NCBI GenBank assembly: GCA_050084515.1
Contig: CM114271.1
Location: forward strand, 23,126,001-23,190,000
Reading direction: 5' to 3'
From: Blasia pusilla
Lineage: Eukaryota; Marchantiophyta; Marchantiopsida; Blasiales
Length of the DNA stretch: 64,000 nucleotides
Shown here: positions 11,741 through 21,891 of the stretch, piece by piece
Numbering within the stretch: position 1 is the first letter of the stretch
Layout: every line of letters begins with the position of its first letter
Made by a program: the position numbers and the translations under genes
The notes under the pieces: model-generated
What the model was told of the DNA's origin: nothing
What the model saw: the letters and a program-made list of their open reading frames with translations, nothing else
Databases searched by the model: none

Positions 11741-12421
11741 ATGTGGAGTAACCAACGTACAAGGATGGCCCGCCCAAAATACCAGGCCAAGAAAACCTCC
11801 GAGGTGAGCACTTATGCGCCATATAGTGCACTCCAAGTTCTGCAGAAGGCAGCCCATATTTGTGCAATCTGTGATGATGGGGAAGACCTGGTTGTTTGCG
11901 ACGGGCCTTGTGCTAGACACTTCCACGCAATTGCAGAATCAGCAGGGGCTATAGAGAACTCTTGTCCAGGGGTCAACCTCCAACCAAACCACGAAGGGAG
12001 TTGGTTGTGCCAAGATTGTGTGAAGAAAATGGCCAGGTGTACCAAGTGGGGTCTAGAGGGGAGTTTTGCAAAGAGCGAGGATTCTGGGGTTCGTGTGAGA
12101 AAGTGCCCATATACCTTTTGTGTGAGGTTTTTTTGCTTTACTTGTTTGCCTACGGGAGTGGAGTCTTGCCCCATGCAATATTTCCGAGAATGCCATAAGC
12201 ATGATGAGGAGTTGTGGGAGGACATGGTCTATTGTACTAGGTGCCCCACTGCATGGCATTGGACTTGCTTGAAGAAGGCTATGAGCAAGGGTTATGCATA
12301 CGATTGGATTATATATGACCATGCTGCATGTGGTGAGGATAGGTGGTGGTTCTATTGCCACCAGCACAAAGTTCATCCCACACTTCACACTCCTTTGAGA
12401 GATCATATTTCATGGATTTGA
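11741..12421 (+). CDS. EDM2-like multi-PHD zinc-finger protein carried by CACTA
   Basis: The uninterrupted frame (226 aa) holds a tandem of PHD and PHD-like fingers. First: CAICDDGEDLVVCDGPC and a downstream FH, closed by WLCQDC. Second: a Cys-rich degenerate finger (RKCPYTFCVRFFCFTC). Third: YCTRCPTAWHWTC followed by YCHQH. The end PLRDHISW resembles the end of the PHD tandem in plant EDM2 proteins, which bind chromatin and tune silencing marks on transposons; this assignment rests on finger spacing and that end motif. EDM2's other domains are absent, so it is a partial captured or co-opted gene. The start at 11741 is the first ATG; 11765 (MARPKYQ) is also possible. An upstream exon cannot be excluded. 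Confidence 0.65.
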   Translation: MWSNQRTRMARPKYQAKKTSEVSTYAPYSALQVLQKAAHICAICDDGEDLVVCDGPCARHFHAIAESAGAIENSCPGVNLQPNHEGSWLCQDCVKKMARCTKWGLEGSFAKSEDSGVRVRKCPYTFCVRFFCFTCLPTGVESCPMQYFRECHKHDEELWEDMVYCTRCPTAWHWTCLKKAMSKGYAYDWIIYDHAACGEDRWWFYCHQHKVHPTLHTPLRDHISWI

Positions 12422-12845
12422 TTTTCAGGTAGGCGGATGAGAGATTTATGTCTGAACATAATGACGTGGCATTTTGGTGGAGAGTGCAGGGTAGCCACTT
12501 CTGATGTAAAGAGGGTTGAGGCTCTAAACATGCTTACTAGGTAGGTGGTATGACTTTGTATAGAGACTCGTCATTACCTACCCTCTGATTTTGAGAGTTC
12601 CAATCTTTTGAAATTTTGATCGAACGGCCATAATTGCGAAACTATATAATATCACGTTTTGTATCAACATTATGCAGTTTTTTTGTTATGGAAGAATGAA
12701 ATGTAATCGTGGTGGTTTCTAAAAGACTCTTGTAATTAGGCTCTTGATTAGGATATGTCTGGTTGTAGGTGGAATTCTGTATTCATTCGTCATCCATTGC
12801 CATATCCAATCATGCAAGTATAGCTTTAGAGCTAGGTAGTCCATC
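12422..12845 (+). other. Non-coding spacer inside CACTA
   Basis: AT-rich DNA between the PHD gene and the DUF4218 fragment, with stops in all frames; nothing recognisable. Confidence 0.5.
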
Positions 12846-13489
12846 ATGGAAAACCATTGGCAATACAGTACCAATATGAGAATTGTTGAGCTTCCCCCAC
12901 TCCCAAGTGGCGATGTCTCTAAAGTGTTAATCTGTTATGAGACCTCACCCAAATGCGCATCGGGTACGATGCCAACCTCTCTTTTTGCAAGAATTGTAGC
13001 CTGCATCATGGCCTCCCCTGAATTGCCCCATGATGAATGGTGTCGACTTAAGACAAACTTTGTGAAAGCTTTCCCAAGCTCAAAGATGATGTGGCAAAAT
13101 TATTATGCGATTTGGAGATCCATTTTCCTCCCGCCTTCTTTGATGTCATGACTCATCTCGTTATCCATGTTGTGGAAGCGCTTGGACAGTACGGGCATGT
13201 TTATACGAGGTGGATGTTCCCACTGGAGCGTTTTATGAAAGTCTTGAAAGACCATGTCTTGACAAGATACAGGCCTGAGGCCAGCATGGCAATGGGTTAC
13301 ATTTCACACAAGACCTTGGGATATTTGACAGAGTATATGGCGGGGTTTGAACATGTGAAGGCCAAGATATGGCAAGTGGAGGAAGATGAGGGAGTGGTAG
13401 GTGAAGTTAGTGTTGTTCGGAGATGTGTTAGGCGCTTTATGCATCTCAGGTTTTTGGTTGATGTACCTCTAGCCCATAGTACGGTGTAG
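12846..13489 (+). pseudogene. CACTA transposase C-terminal part (DUF4218)
   Basis: Two overlapping frames, joined by a shift near 13060-13090. The second reads LCDLEIHFPPAFFDVMTHLV, then YTRWMFPLERFMKVLKDHV, RPEASMAMGYI and LTEYMAGFE, the conserved course of DUF4218, normally C-terminal to the TNP2 domain. TNP2 itself lies 9 kb downstream, in the reverse of the expected order, so this is a displaced piece. Gypsy copy 2 begins close behind its stop. Confidence 0.8.
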
Positions 13490-13924
13490 CCTCTCCATGC
13501 AGGTGATATTTTCAGGTGCTGCGAGTCCGACTAGCACGTCATCGACCCGCGGCGGAGTAGCTATTGCGTTAGAATTGTGTGGTGGGTTTTGTGGATACAG
13601 GGGGCGCCACGTTTGGTGGATTATGTTACCTTGATTTCCATTTGCGATTGGAGGATTGTCGTTGGCCTTCCTGTGTTGGATCCCCTCCATCGTTGCTTCT
13701 TGCTTGCGCGCCCATTGTTAGGGTTGACGCTGATTTCCAAAGAATGTGTTACTCCTGTGTGCTACCGGTAGTGAGGCTGGAGTGATGACCAGTAGACCGT
13801 GGGAGGCTTCTTGTGGTGATGACAGGTTAGGTTGCCTACACCCATAGCTAGTAGAGCTAGAATAGTATAGCGACATTGACGTCACTTGGTTACTTAGTGG
13901 TGATAATTTGGTGGTGGTGCGGCA

Positions 13925-15222
13925 TTGGCGTTGGTCATCACGGAGCTATCGGGTGGTCTGGTTGGGGGCCGTGGTGCGGACAGTGGTGGTTTCACACGGA
14001 GTGGATTTAGGTATCGGCTAACTTGTCCACTTCCGACGGTTGATGAAGAGGAGGACGAGGGTGTTCCAAACACCGAGTCTCCTACGTTGTTATCGAGTGT
14101 TGCAGCTCCATTGATTTGGGACATGGACGGGATATATGGGGCCATGAAGGGCCCACAACGATACTCAGGTGCAGTGGGCACCATTGAGTTGGAGGACTTC
14201 ATGCAAGAGTTTGATATGTGGTGTGATATGCAGATGTTGCGGAACGCCACGTTGTTTACACCCTTCTTGGCTTGGAAGGGGTTGTTTCAGCACTTGGAGG
14301 GACCACCCATGGATGATAACCATGAGTTTCGGGAGGACCATGTTGCTGAGATTGAGGCGTGGAGACAATATTGGTCTCCAGGCTATGTGTCTATCACCTA
14401 TGGTGGTATTGGTAGTAGTGCTCCTACTAGGCCAGCCAGCCCGACGTTGAGTGGTACGAGTACGAGCCGGAGTAGGGGTACCAGTGGAGGTACCCATGGA
14501 GGTACCAGTGGGGGTACTTGTGGAGGTACTAGTGCCCCACCATCATTTAGCCCGGTTGTAGAGTTCTTCAAGAGGTTGAAGAAGAACTATCAGGGAGTGA
14601 AGAGAGAGAAGTTGAGGAGTTGAGGAGTCTTCAAGAATTTGAGCGAAAGAATGGTGAGAGTCTTCGTGAGGCATACACTCGTATGAGATGCTTGATTTCA
14701 GTTACCCAGGGTGTGACTGAGGCTCAGTCAGTTCAGTTTTGGTATGGGATCTTGGATAGAGAGTTGCGCCGCAGGGTACGTGATGCTACTCTTATGAGTG
14801 ATGATTCACCCACATTGACCCATGTGTTTGCTCTATCTGAGAAGATTGAGCTTAACATGGTGAAGGAGAGAGTGGTGACATCCGCATTCAGTAGGGATAC
14901 AACTACTACTTCTCGTGTTCAGCAGCCCACCTCACAGTCTCGTAGTACTGGTGGTGGTAGTAGTAGTGGGAGTCGTGGAGTGTACACACGACCTCAGTCA
15001 GGTCCTAGAGGGACACTTGCGCAGAGACCATTGCCTTCATTTGCTGCCCCGCAGCAAGGACAGTCATGTTGGACATGTGGAGGTGATCATGTTAGGAAGT
15101 TTTGTCCCCAATAGCATGGGAGACGGACTTTGGAGGATGGGCCTCAGTCGGCACCAACTCAGTGTGATCATTGCAGGAGGCCAGGTCATCCTCGAGAGCG
15201 TTGCTTTATCTTCATCCAGAGT
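13925..15222 (+). pseudogene. gag of DNMT-gypsy copy 2
   Basis: The capsid region contains GAVGTIELEDFMQEFDMWCD, WKGLFQHLEGPPMDD and FFKRLKKNYQGVKREKLRS, then continues in another frame as LQEFERKNGESLREAYTRM and FWYGILDRELRRRV. The change of frame coincides with an 8-bp tandem duplication (TTGAGGAG twice, 14612-14627). Copy 1 lacks it, so it is a mutation rather than programmed shifting. Zinc knuckles: CWTCGGDHVRKFC (15067-15105) and, after a TAG at 15112, CDHCRRPGHPRERC. A Thr/Gly/Ser-rich linker with repeated GGT units precedes them. No ATG opens the frame; the natural start may lie upstream. Confidence 0.85.
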
Positions 15223-16780
15223 TGAGATCAGGCCGCGGCTGTGGTGGAGTAGCTCCAAGAGGCCGAGGTGGTAGGGGTGGTAGAGGTGGACCAGTGGTTG
15301 GAGAGCCTACGGTGGCCACCCCTACCACTACGACAGAGTCAGCTATGGCTGCCAGGATTGAGCAGTTGGAGCAGAAGTTGGCTACTGTGGTTGGTATCCA
15401 ACATAGATCAAGTTCGGGAGGAGGGGCTTCCACCTCTTATGGAGGGGATGATCTCTCTTATATGGCGAGTGCAGCACATGTTGAGGCATGAGCTACAGTT
15501 ACGAGAGGAGCCACTCGAGCGTCAGAGCCAAGTGGTGCTACTGTGGAGTTGGACCCACAGAGGGGTGAGGCTGGGAGGCAGGCTAGGCTTCCCCAGTCAT
15601 ACTTATTGTCTGAGGTGCTGAGGACTCCATCCATGGTTCCTATGTAGCCTATTGAGCCGACAGTGGGGACTGAGGCATCTATATCGCGTGTAGTAGACAC
15701 GGATGCAACATCTAGTGCAGTATTGCGGATGGCAACTTCAGTGTTGGGATCCCCATTGTTTTCGGCCACAAAGCTGATGGCTTTAGGAGTTGACTTTGCT
15801 CCTGTATTTCAGCTAGCAACCACGTTGTGTGAACGTGGGGGTGTTACTGCTACAGGTGCTGAGGTGGATGAGGGTGTTGCGGTGGAGCGACCCTCTATGT
15901 CAGGTGTAGCATTGAGTACCAGTGCTACTTGGCAAGCAGCAGCGGCGAAGATGGATGCATTACCAGCCCCGCCAGCCATTGATCGTGAGAGGCTTACACC
16001 TGGTGTATGTATGTTGGACAACCGGAGTGGGATATTCCGATTGGTGAGTCCTACAGGACAGGTGTATAGACCATATAGAGTCTTGTTAGACTCTGGTGCC
16101 CAACCTTTGATGTTGGGAAAGGCGGCATGTATTGGTTTGGGTATTCGGAGGTCAGAGCTTGAGCCTTGCCCATTTCAGATTCAAACATCACTTGGAGGAG
16201 CCAATGATGGGTCTCAATTCATGACATGGGAGAAGTTTTCTGTACAGTTGAGACCAGATCATGCGACTAATAGCTCCCGATTGGGAGTATCTGCGGTAGT
16301 CACATCAGCCGAGTCGTATGATGTACTAGTTGGAGGAGCAGTATTGTACCCAATGGGTTTTCAGATGGATTACTGGACTGAGACAGCGTCTTATAGACCT
16401 GGTTGGCAGTCCGGGGATGGACGTATGATCCATGTTCCTGTGAGATTTATTTATGGGGCTCGACCAGGAGGGTCTTCCCCAACAGTGTTAGCATCTGTGG
16501 CTGGTTTTAGTGGAGTAGTCACTTGGCCAGGAGACTTTTTGGAGGGTAATGTTTCTCCTATGGATTCTCCTATGCATGAGGAGGTAGAGGAGGTCCCTAT
16601 TTTTGCAGCAGTGGCATCCTCATCGTTGGATGTGCCACTTTGGAGTTCACGCGGTGCACTACGGCAGGAGGCTAATCGACTAGTGCAGGAGGCTTGGTGT
16701 GAGGCTGTTATACCTCACGAGGAAGAGGAGGCCCCACGGCGGACTCCTACTTCCGGTCCAGTTGGGTTATCCCCTTTGGA
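15171..16780 (+). pseudogene. Nucleocapsid tail, linker and retropepsin-like protease, copy 2
   Basis: The frame starts with a Gly-Arg-rich tail (GRGGRGGRGG) and the helix RIEQLEQKLATV, then a linker broken by TGA (15489) and TAG (15645). The protease follows: VYRPYRVLLDSGAQPLMLGK with the catalytic DSGA at 16089-16100, EPCPFQI, a hydrophobic SYDVLVGGAVLYPMGF and YRPGWQSGDGRM. Such an aspartic protease acts as a dimer on the polyprotein. A 110-residue acidic linker leads into the DNMT. The protease core itself is intact. Confidence 0.85.
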
Positions 16781-18011
16781 TACTACACCCATTGTATGGC
16801 AGTATCCGCCGGAGGGCATTTGTGTGTTAGATCTCTTTGGTGGGATTAGCACTGGTTTGGCTGCAGTGTTGCAGGTCGGTATTCTTGTGCGGAGATACGT
16901 GTATGTAGAGCGAGATAATACGGCCTAGAGAGTCTCATCCTGACATATTGGTCAGTTGATGCGGAGATATCCTGAGTTGTTGCCGCCATCAGTTATTCGT
17001 GGGTACCAGCGTGCTTTGCCGTCACACATTGCATTGTTGGGGGCGTAGGACCTTGAGAGGGTTGGCCCTGTGGATTTGGTGATTTCTGGATGGCCATGTC
17101 AGGGTCATACACGTGTTGGTCGTGGTGAGGGATTACACGACCCTAGGTCTCGATTGTTTTGGGAGATGTTACGGGTGTTACGACATCTTCAGGTTCATCA
17201 GGCACGTGCTCTAGCTTACATTCTAGAGAATGTTCCATTGTTGGGTGACACTCGGACCCGGATGATGCCGAGTGTTCATGAGGTGCGGTCTTGGATTGGA
17301 CCAGCGGTGTTGTTGGATGCAGCGCGAGTTGGCTCGCGTGCACATCGTCCACGCTTGTGGTGGACAAACTTGTTGCCTAGGGAGGTTCTACGTCGAGCAT
17401 ATGATGCAGTGCAGGGGGATCCTTGCCTTACAATGGATAGTATCTTGGATACTGGGCGACTTTCTCAAGTGGTGAGGGTTATTGATCGGTCACCCATGGT
17501 AGTGGTGAACCGTGTGGGCCAACCTAGGATGGCACTATCCACATTTGTGAGTTTTCCCTCGTCACATGCATACAAGGAAGGTGGTCTCGGGCTTGTACGG
17601 GATTCTCATGTGCGACAGTTGGTGGAGCCTAACGCTGATGAGAGAGAGCGTGCGATGGGATTTGCTACTAGTGTGAGAGCGGTTGCTTCCATTTCTGAGG
17701 CTTCACGACATCATGTGTTGGGTCAGGCCATGGACCTGAATTGTTTGACTTGGATTTTGAGTCTTGGTATGGCCGAGCACCGTCAACTCCGGACTATGTT
17801 TGTGGGTCTTCCACCCCTTGTAATGAGTTCGATGGCTACCGGGACGGTAGAGGCATCGGCTGGGGGCGAGGAGAGTAGTATTTTGCATCCTTGGAGTAAA
17901 TGGGATGTAATGGCTGGGCATGTGGAGTTGGTTGCTCATGCTGGTGGAGGAGTTATTTGCTCAGATGATGGTGTAGCTAAGGGTGTACCATCTTGTGAGG
18001 GGGTTGCGTAG
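16780..18011 (+). pseudogene. Cytosine-5 DNA methyltransferase domain in gypsy pol, copy 2
   Basis: About 400 residues with the C5-MTase motifs in canonical order. Motif I is ICVLDLFGGISTGLAAVL (SAM binding), followed by YVYVERDN. Motif IV is DLVISGWPCQGHT with the nucleophile Cys at 17097-17099, then GLHDPRSRLFWEMLRVL. Motif VI is YILENVPLLGD. Motif VIII is RPRLWWTNLLP. A target-recognition stretch of about 90 residues precedes motif X, ERAMGFATS...HHVLGQAMDLNCLTW. The run from motif IV to LFWE and the C-terminal region resemble the DNMT3/DRM clade, but the order is not the permuted one of plant DRM. Three stops (16926, 16941, 17046) break it between motifs I and IV; copy 1 has CAG where 17046 is TAG. 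It would methylate cytosines, perhaps in the element's own DNA. Confidence 0.93.
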
Positions 18012-19480
18012 CAGCCAATGGCATCGTCCTCTCCCTCTAGTGTGCCAGTGGAGGAGACTTGGGAGCCATTACTTGGGCCCAAGCTTACGGGAGGTGAGAA
18101 ACGACGTTTGACACAGTTCCCACGTGCTTATAGGAGTTGTTTTGCCTTTAGCATGAAGGAGTTGGGTTCTCTGGTGGGACCTGATATACTGATTGATTTG
18201 GCTAGTGATACGCCAATCTTCCGTCGTCCCTACCGATATAGTGATATGGAGAGGGACCTGATTCAGAGTAGGACGTTGGACCTTTTGGAGGCTGGATTAG
18301 TGGAGTTGTCGCATGGAGAGTATGCATCAGCCACTGTCATGCCTGCTAAAAAGGATATGCATGGCAACTACACGGATAGGCGGATGTGTGGAGATTACCG
18401 GCCTATCAATCGGCAAACCAAGGCCGATAGGTATGCCATGCCTACACCTCATGAGATCTTTGATATGGTGGGACAAGCAGAGATTCTCAGCACTTTGGAT
18501 CTTCGGGCAGGATACCATCAATTGCCGATTCGGGAGAGTGACAAGGCCAAGACAGCATTTTGGGGTGTCAACTCTCATGGCAAGGATTGTTTGTACCACT
18601 GGAAATTCTTACCCTTTGGGTTAAAGAATGCACCAGCCGAGTTTCAGAGAGTGATGGACAGGATCCTAGAAGGGTTGGATTTTGTTTGGTGTTACATTGA
18701 TGATATCTTGGTGCTCAGTAACACGGTGGAGGAGCATCAGATACATTTGCAGATGGTGTTTGAGCGGTTGAAAGCTCATGGTCTACGTTTGCATCCAGGA
18801 AAGTGTAAGTTCTTCCATGAGGATGTTGAGTACTTGGGTCATGTGATCTATCCAGGTGGTTTGGAAGTTCAACAAGCAAAGGTGGAGGCTATTGCACTTA
18901 TTCCGCGTCCGGTAGATGTGAGTAGAGTTCGAGCATTCATGGGATTGGCGAACTAATATTAGAGGTATGTGAAGGGATTTAGTGCCATGGCAAAGCCTTT
19001 GAACCAATTGCTGAAATCAGATCAAGAGTGGCATTGGGGAGATGATCAGGAGAGAGCTTTTGTGGAGCTTAAGGCCAAGTTGGTGGCGGCGCCTATCTTG
19101 AGGAGATCTATCAGAGGGCGCCCATTTCAATTACACACTGATTGGAGTAGTTTGGGACTTGGAGCGGTGTTGACACAACATGATGATGAGCACATGGAGT
19201 TTGTGGTGGCCTATGCAAGTCGTTCGAATAATGCATCGGAGTTGCGCTATAGTTCATATGAGGGAGAGTGCTTGGCAGTAGTGTGGGTTGTGGCACACTT
19301 TAGGTGTTACTTGTTTGGCACACAGTTTACCCTTGTTACTGATCACCAGCCGCTCAAGTGGTTGATGGAGTCTGACAAGCTTACAGGGAAGCTTGCACGG
19401 TGGGCTCTTATCTTACAGGATTATGACTTCTAGGTGGTACATAGACCTGGAGTTGCCAACCTTGATGCTGACGGGTTGAG
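18012..19480 (+). pseudogene. Reverse transcriptase and RNase H, copy 2
   Basis: The RT reads LLEAGLVELSHGEYASATVM, FSTLD-like LSTLDLRAGYHQLPI, FLPFGLKNAPAEFQRVMDR and the catalytic YIDD (18693-18704), then YLGHVIYPGGLEV and the thumb RAFMGLAN. RNase H follows with LHTDWSSLGLGAVLTQ, the Glu-bearing YSSYEGECLAVVW and LVTDHQPLKWLM, ending at VVHRPG. TAA (18954), TAG (18960) and TAG (19431) interrupt an otherwise clean frame. The domain order and motifs are Ty3/gypsy. It follows the DNMT in the same frame, separated by a single TAG at 18009. Confidence 0.95.
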
Positions 19481-20990
19481 TAGGAACCCATGTACTAGCC
19501 AAGAGGATACAATTGGGGCTAGATGGCATGGCGAGGTTGATGAGGAGATGGTGCCAGGTTGGCATGCATCCGCCTTTTTATGTTGGTTAGAGGTGGACTC
19601 TAGTATGGAGGACCACATGATATCTTACTCTAGTCAGAGGGTAGATGGCCAGCCTTCAGATCCTAAGGTGGGAGATGGTGGTACGGATCAGCGTGATATT
19701 CATGATGATGCGTTGGTGTTGGAGTTCCTACGGACCAGTAGGGTGCCAGGCATAGTGTGTGCCAAGGAGCAAGACCATGTTCTTCAACGTGCTAAGAGGT
19801 ATCAATTGGAGGGAACACATATTCTCCGTGTGTTGGAGGATAGTAGAGTACGAGTAGTGCCGCATTTGGCTCAGAGAGAGTACATTGTGCGACATGCCCA
19901 TGAGGAGTTGGGACATTTTGGGGTAAAGCGTACGTATAGCTTACTCCTTGGTCAGTATTGGTGGCGTGGCATGCATACTCAGGTGCAGCAGTTGGTGTCA
20001 TGTTGTATGGTTTGTGACCGGGTGAGGGCATCATTCAATGCCCCTACACCACAATTACACCCCTTGCCTATTATGGGGTTGGGTTACCGTTGGAGTGTGG
20101 ACTTTTGGACCCGTTGCTGTTGGTATTGCGACATCATCGATATGTGTTGGTGATGGTGGAGCACTTCTCCAAGTGGATTGAGTTGGTGGCATTACCTGAC
20201 AAGGCAAGTGAGGGAACGGCGTATGCGTTTCTTGATAGAGTGCTTAGTCATTTTGGTGCACCAGTTGAAGTGCTGACCGACCAGGGTACAAAGTTTCAGG
20301 GTGAGTTTCAGGTCTTGTGTGACAAGGCGTTGATTGATCATCGGACCACGTCTCAAGATCATCCAGAGGCATATGGTTTGGCTGAGCGTGTGGTTCAGAC
20401 GATGAAGAGGGCATTGCGCAAGTATGGCCTACAGAAGGGGCATCTTGGTGACAAGGATATTCAGTTGTCATGGTTAGCCATGGGGTATAGGTTCAGTCGC
20501 CAAGCATCCTTGGCTTCCTTCTCACCTTATTTTCTATTATACGGCCAAGATCCAGACTTGCCAACAGCAATTCGTCGGGAGTCTAGTGAGGTGGTGAACT
20601 TTGATGACCCAGAGATGTGGATGAGGGTGTGTTCTCAGCGGGCAGAGCTCTTTCGGAGAGTTATGACAACAGCCTTTGAGAATCTTGCCATTGCTCAACA
20701 TAGAGATACGTTGCGGTATGCAACCATTTGGGGTGGAGGTTATCGACCATCGATTCGTAGGTTCCATGTGGGGGACTATGTCTATTTGCAGCAGATTGCA
20801 CCGACAACCTTGGATGTGACGGCAGACCGCACTATTTTACGAGTGCGCGAGGTGTTAGCTTCTGGAGTTCTCATGTTCGAGGGTCGTGATGGAGTTGTTT
20901 GGAAGGACCATGTGCGTAATTGTGCGCCATGTCATCTTCCAAATGTGGATGGTACTGTTGACCCAAGCTTAGCCATGATACGTGCTAGCT
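19481..20990 (+). pseudogene. Integrase, copy 2
   Basis: The zinc-binding part reads RHAHEELGHFGVKRTY, YWWRGM and CCMVCDR. The core begins RWSVDF (first Asp); a 2-nt loss near 20106 moves the frame. It continues RYVLVMVEHFSKWIEL, VLTDQGTKF (second Asp), DHPEAYGLAERVVQ (Glu) and FSPYFLLYG. The C-terminal part has YRPSIRRFHVGDYVYLQQ, a basic DNA-binding segment, and GRDGVVWKDHVRNCAPCHLP. No chromodomain is seen; a PHD finger takes that place. Confidence 0.92.
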
Positions 20991-21136
20991 TGAGGTGCAT
21001 GTTGTGTGGGTCTGCTGGTAACGCAGCCCGTATGTTGGTGTGTGATCGTTGTTCTAGGGGTTGGCACATTATGTGTTTGACTCCACGTATGGATGTTGTT
21101 CCTAGTGGAAGGTGGGTTTTTCCTCGATGTACTTAG
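20990..21136 (+). pseudogene. PHD finger at the C-terminus of gypsy pol, copy 2
   Basis: The last about 47 residues read CMLCGSAGNAARMLVC, DRC, SRGWH, C, then GRWVFPRCT and a stop. Spacing fits a PHD finger (Cys4-His-Cys3). The seventh ligand is Phe (WVF) in this copy. Copy 4 has WLCPSC at that place, so this Cys was present in the family and lost here by one base. PHD fingers usually read histone H3 tails, so the module could steer integration as chromodomains do in chromoviruses. Confidence 0.85.
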
Positions 21137-21309
21137 GAGAGGTAGATGACTTGATCTTTGCATGATATGGATTATAGATGTGCGACTAACGATGGAGCAA
21201 CCTAGCACCCGGCCTTCTGATTCGTGCACCCAAGAAGGTGTATAGCATGTAGTAGATGTATAGGGCTACCTAGGAGTTAGAGAGACCTAACCGCCAGTTA
21301 GGGAGGCGA

Positions 21310-21415
21310 GTTGTGGTACACTTGTGTTTGTGAATGCTCTCGTCTATGTTATGTATGTATGTGAGTATGGTATGTCAGCGATGTATGTTGTATGACGATG
21401 TGGATTCGCACGACA
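21310..21415 (+). repeat. 106-bp direct repeat, unit 1
   Basis: Identical to 21786-21891 except one base (GAATGC against GGATGC). It starts GTTGTGGTACAC and ends CGCACGACA. Confidence 0.95.
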
Positions 21416-21785
21416 GTTGTCATGACCATACGGATTATGTCGTAGAGTATAGTGTGCTAGTAGAGGCCATACCTTATGTAGGGCATGGTGTCTAAGGTAG
21501 AGATGCGATTTCATACATAGGGTTGGGGGTTACTCAGTTGAGGGTGAGCTTTCCAGTAGGGCCCGCTCTTAGGTTGGAGGATATATGGTGGAGTGCACTC
21601 AAAGAATAGTCAGTTCTTTGAGTTGAGCCTGTTGCGTTGGGAGCTAGCCTTAGTAGTGAGTAGAGCTCTTTGCTATGGTATTTCCCGCAAGCTTCGACCT
21701 AGATTCTCCCGTCGTGGAGTAGGTTTGGCTTGATTGTATGTGATTCTATACGTGTTTTATGACAGTAGGTCTTTCACGGATTTCA

Positions 21786-21891
21786 GTTGTGGTACACTTG
21801 TGTTTGTGGATGCTCTCGTCTATGTTATGTATGTATGTGAGTATGGTATGTCAGCGATGTATGTTGTATGACGATGTGGATTCGCACGACA
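21786..21891 (+). repeat. 106-bp direct repeat, unit 2
   Basis: Second unit of the pair described at 21310. It lies 370 bp downstream in the same orientation. Confidence 0.95.

Noticed and set aside
14165-14497. Minus-strand frame inside gag
   Set aside because: Antisense shadow of the Gly/Thr-rich gag linker without its own similarity.
14612-14627. Programmed frameshift in gag
   Set aside because: The shift is explained by an 8-bp tandem duplication that is absent from copy 1.
16780-18011. Host DRM gene captured by chance
   Set aside because: The same domain sits at the same place in copies 1 and 3, and the motif order is not that of plant DRM.
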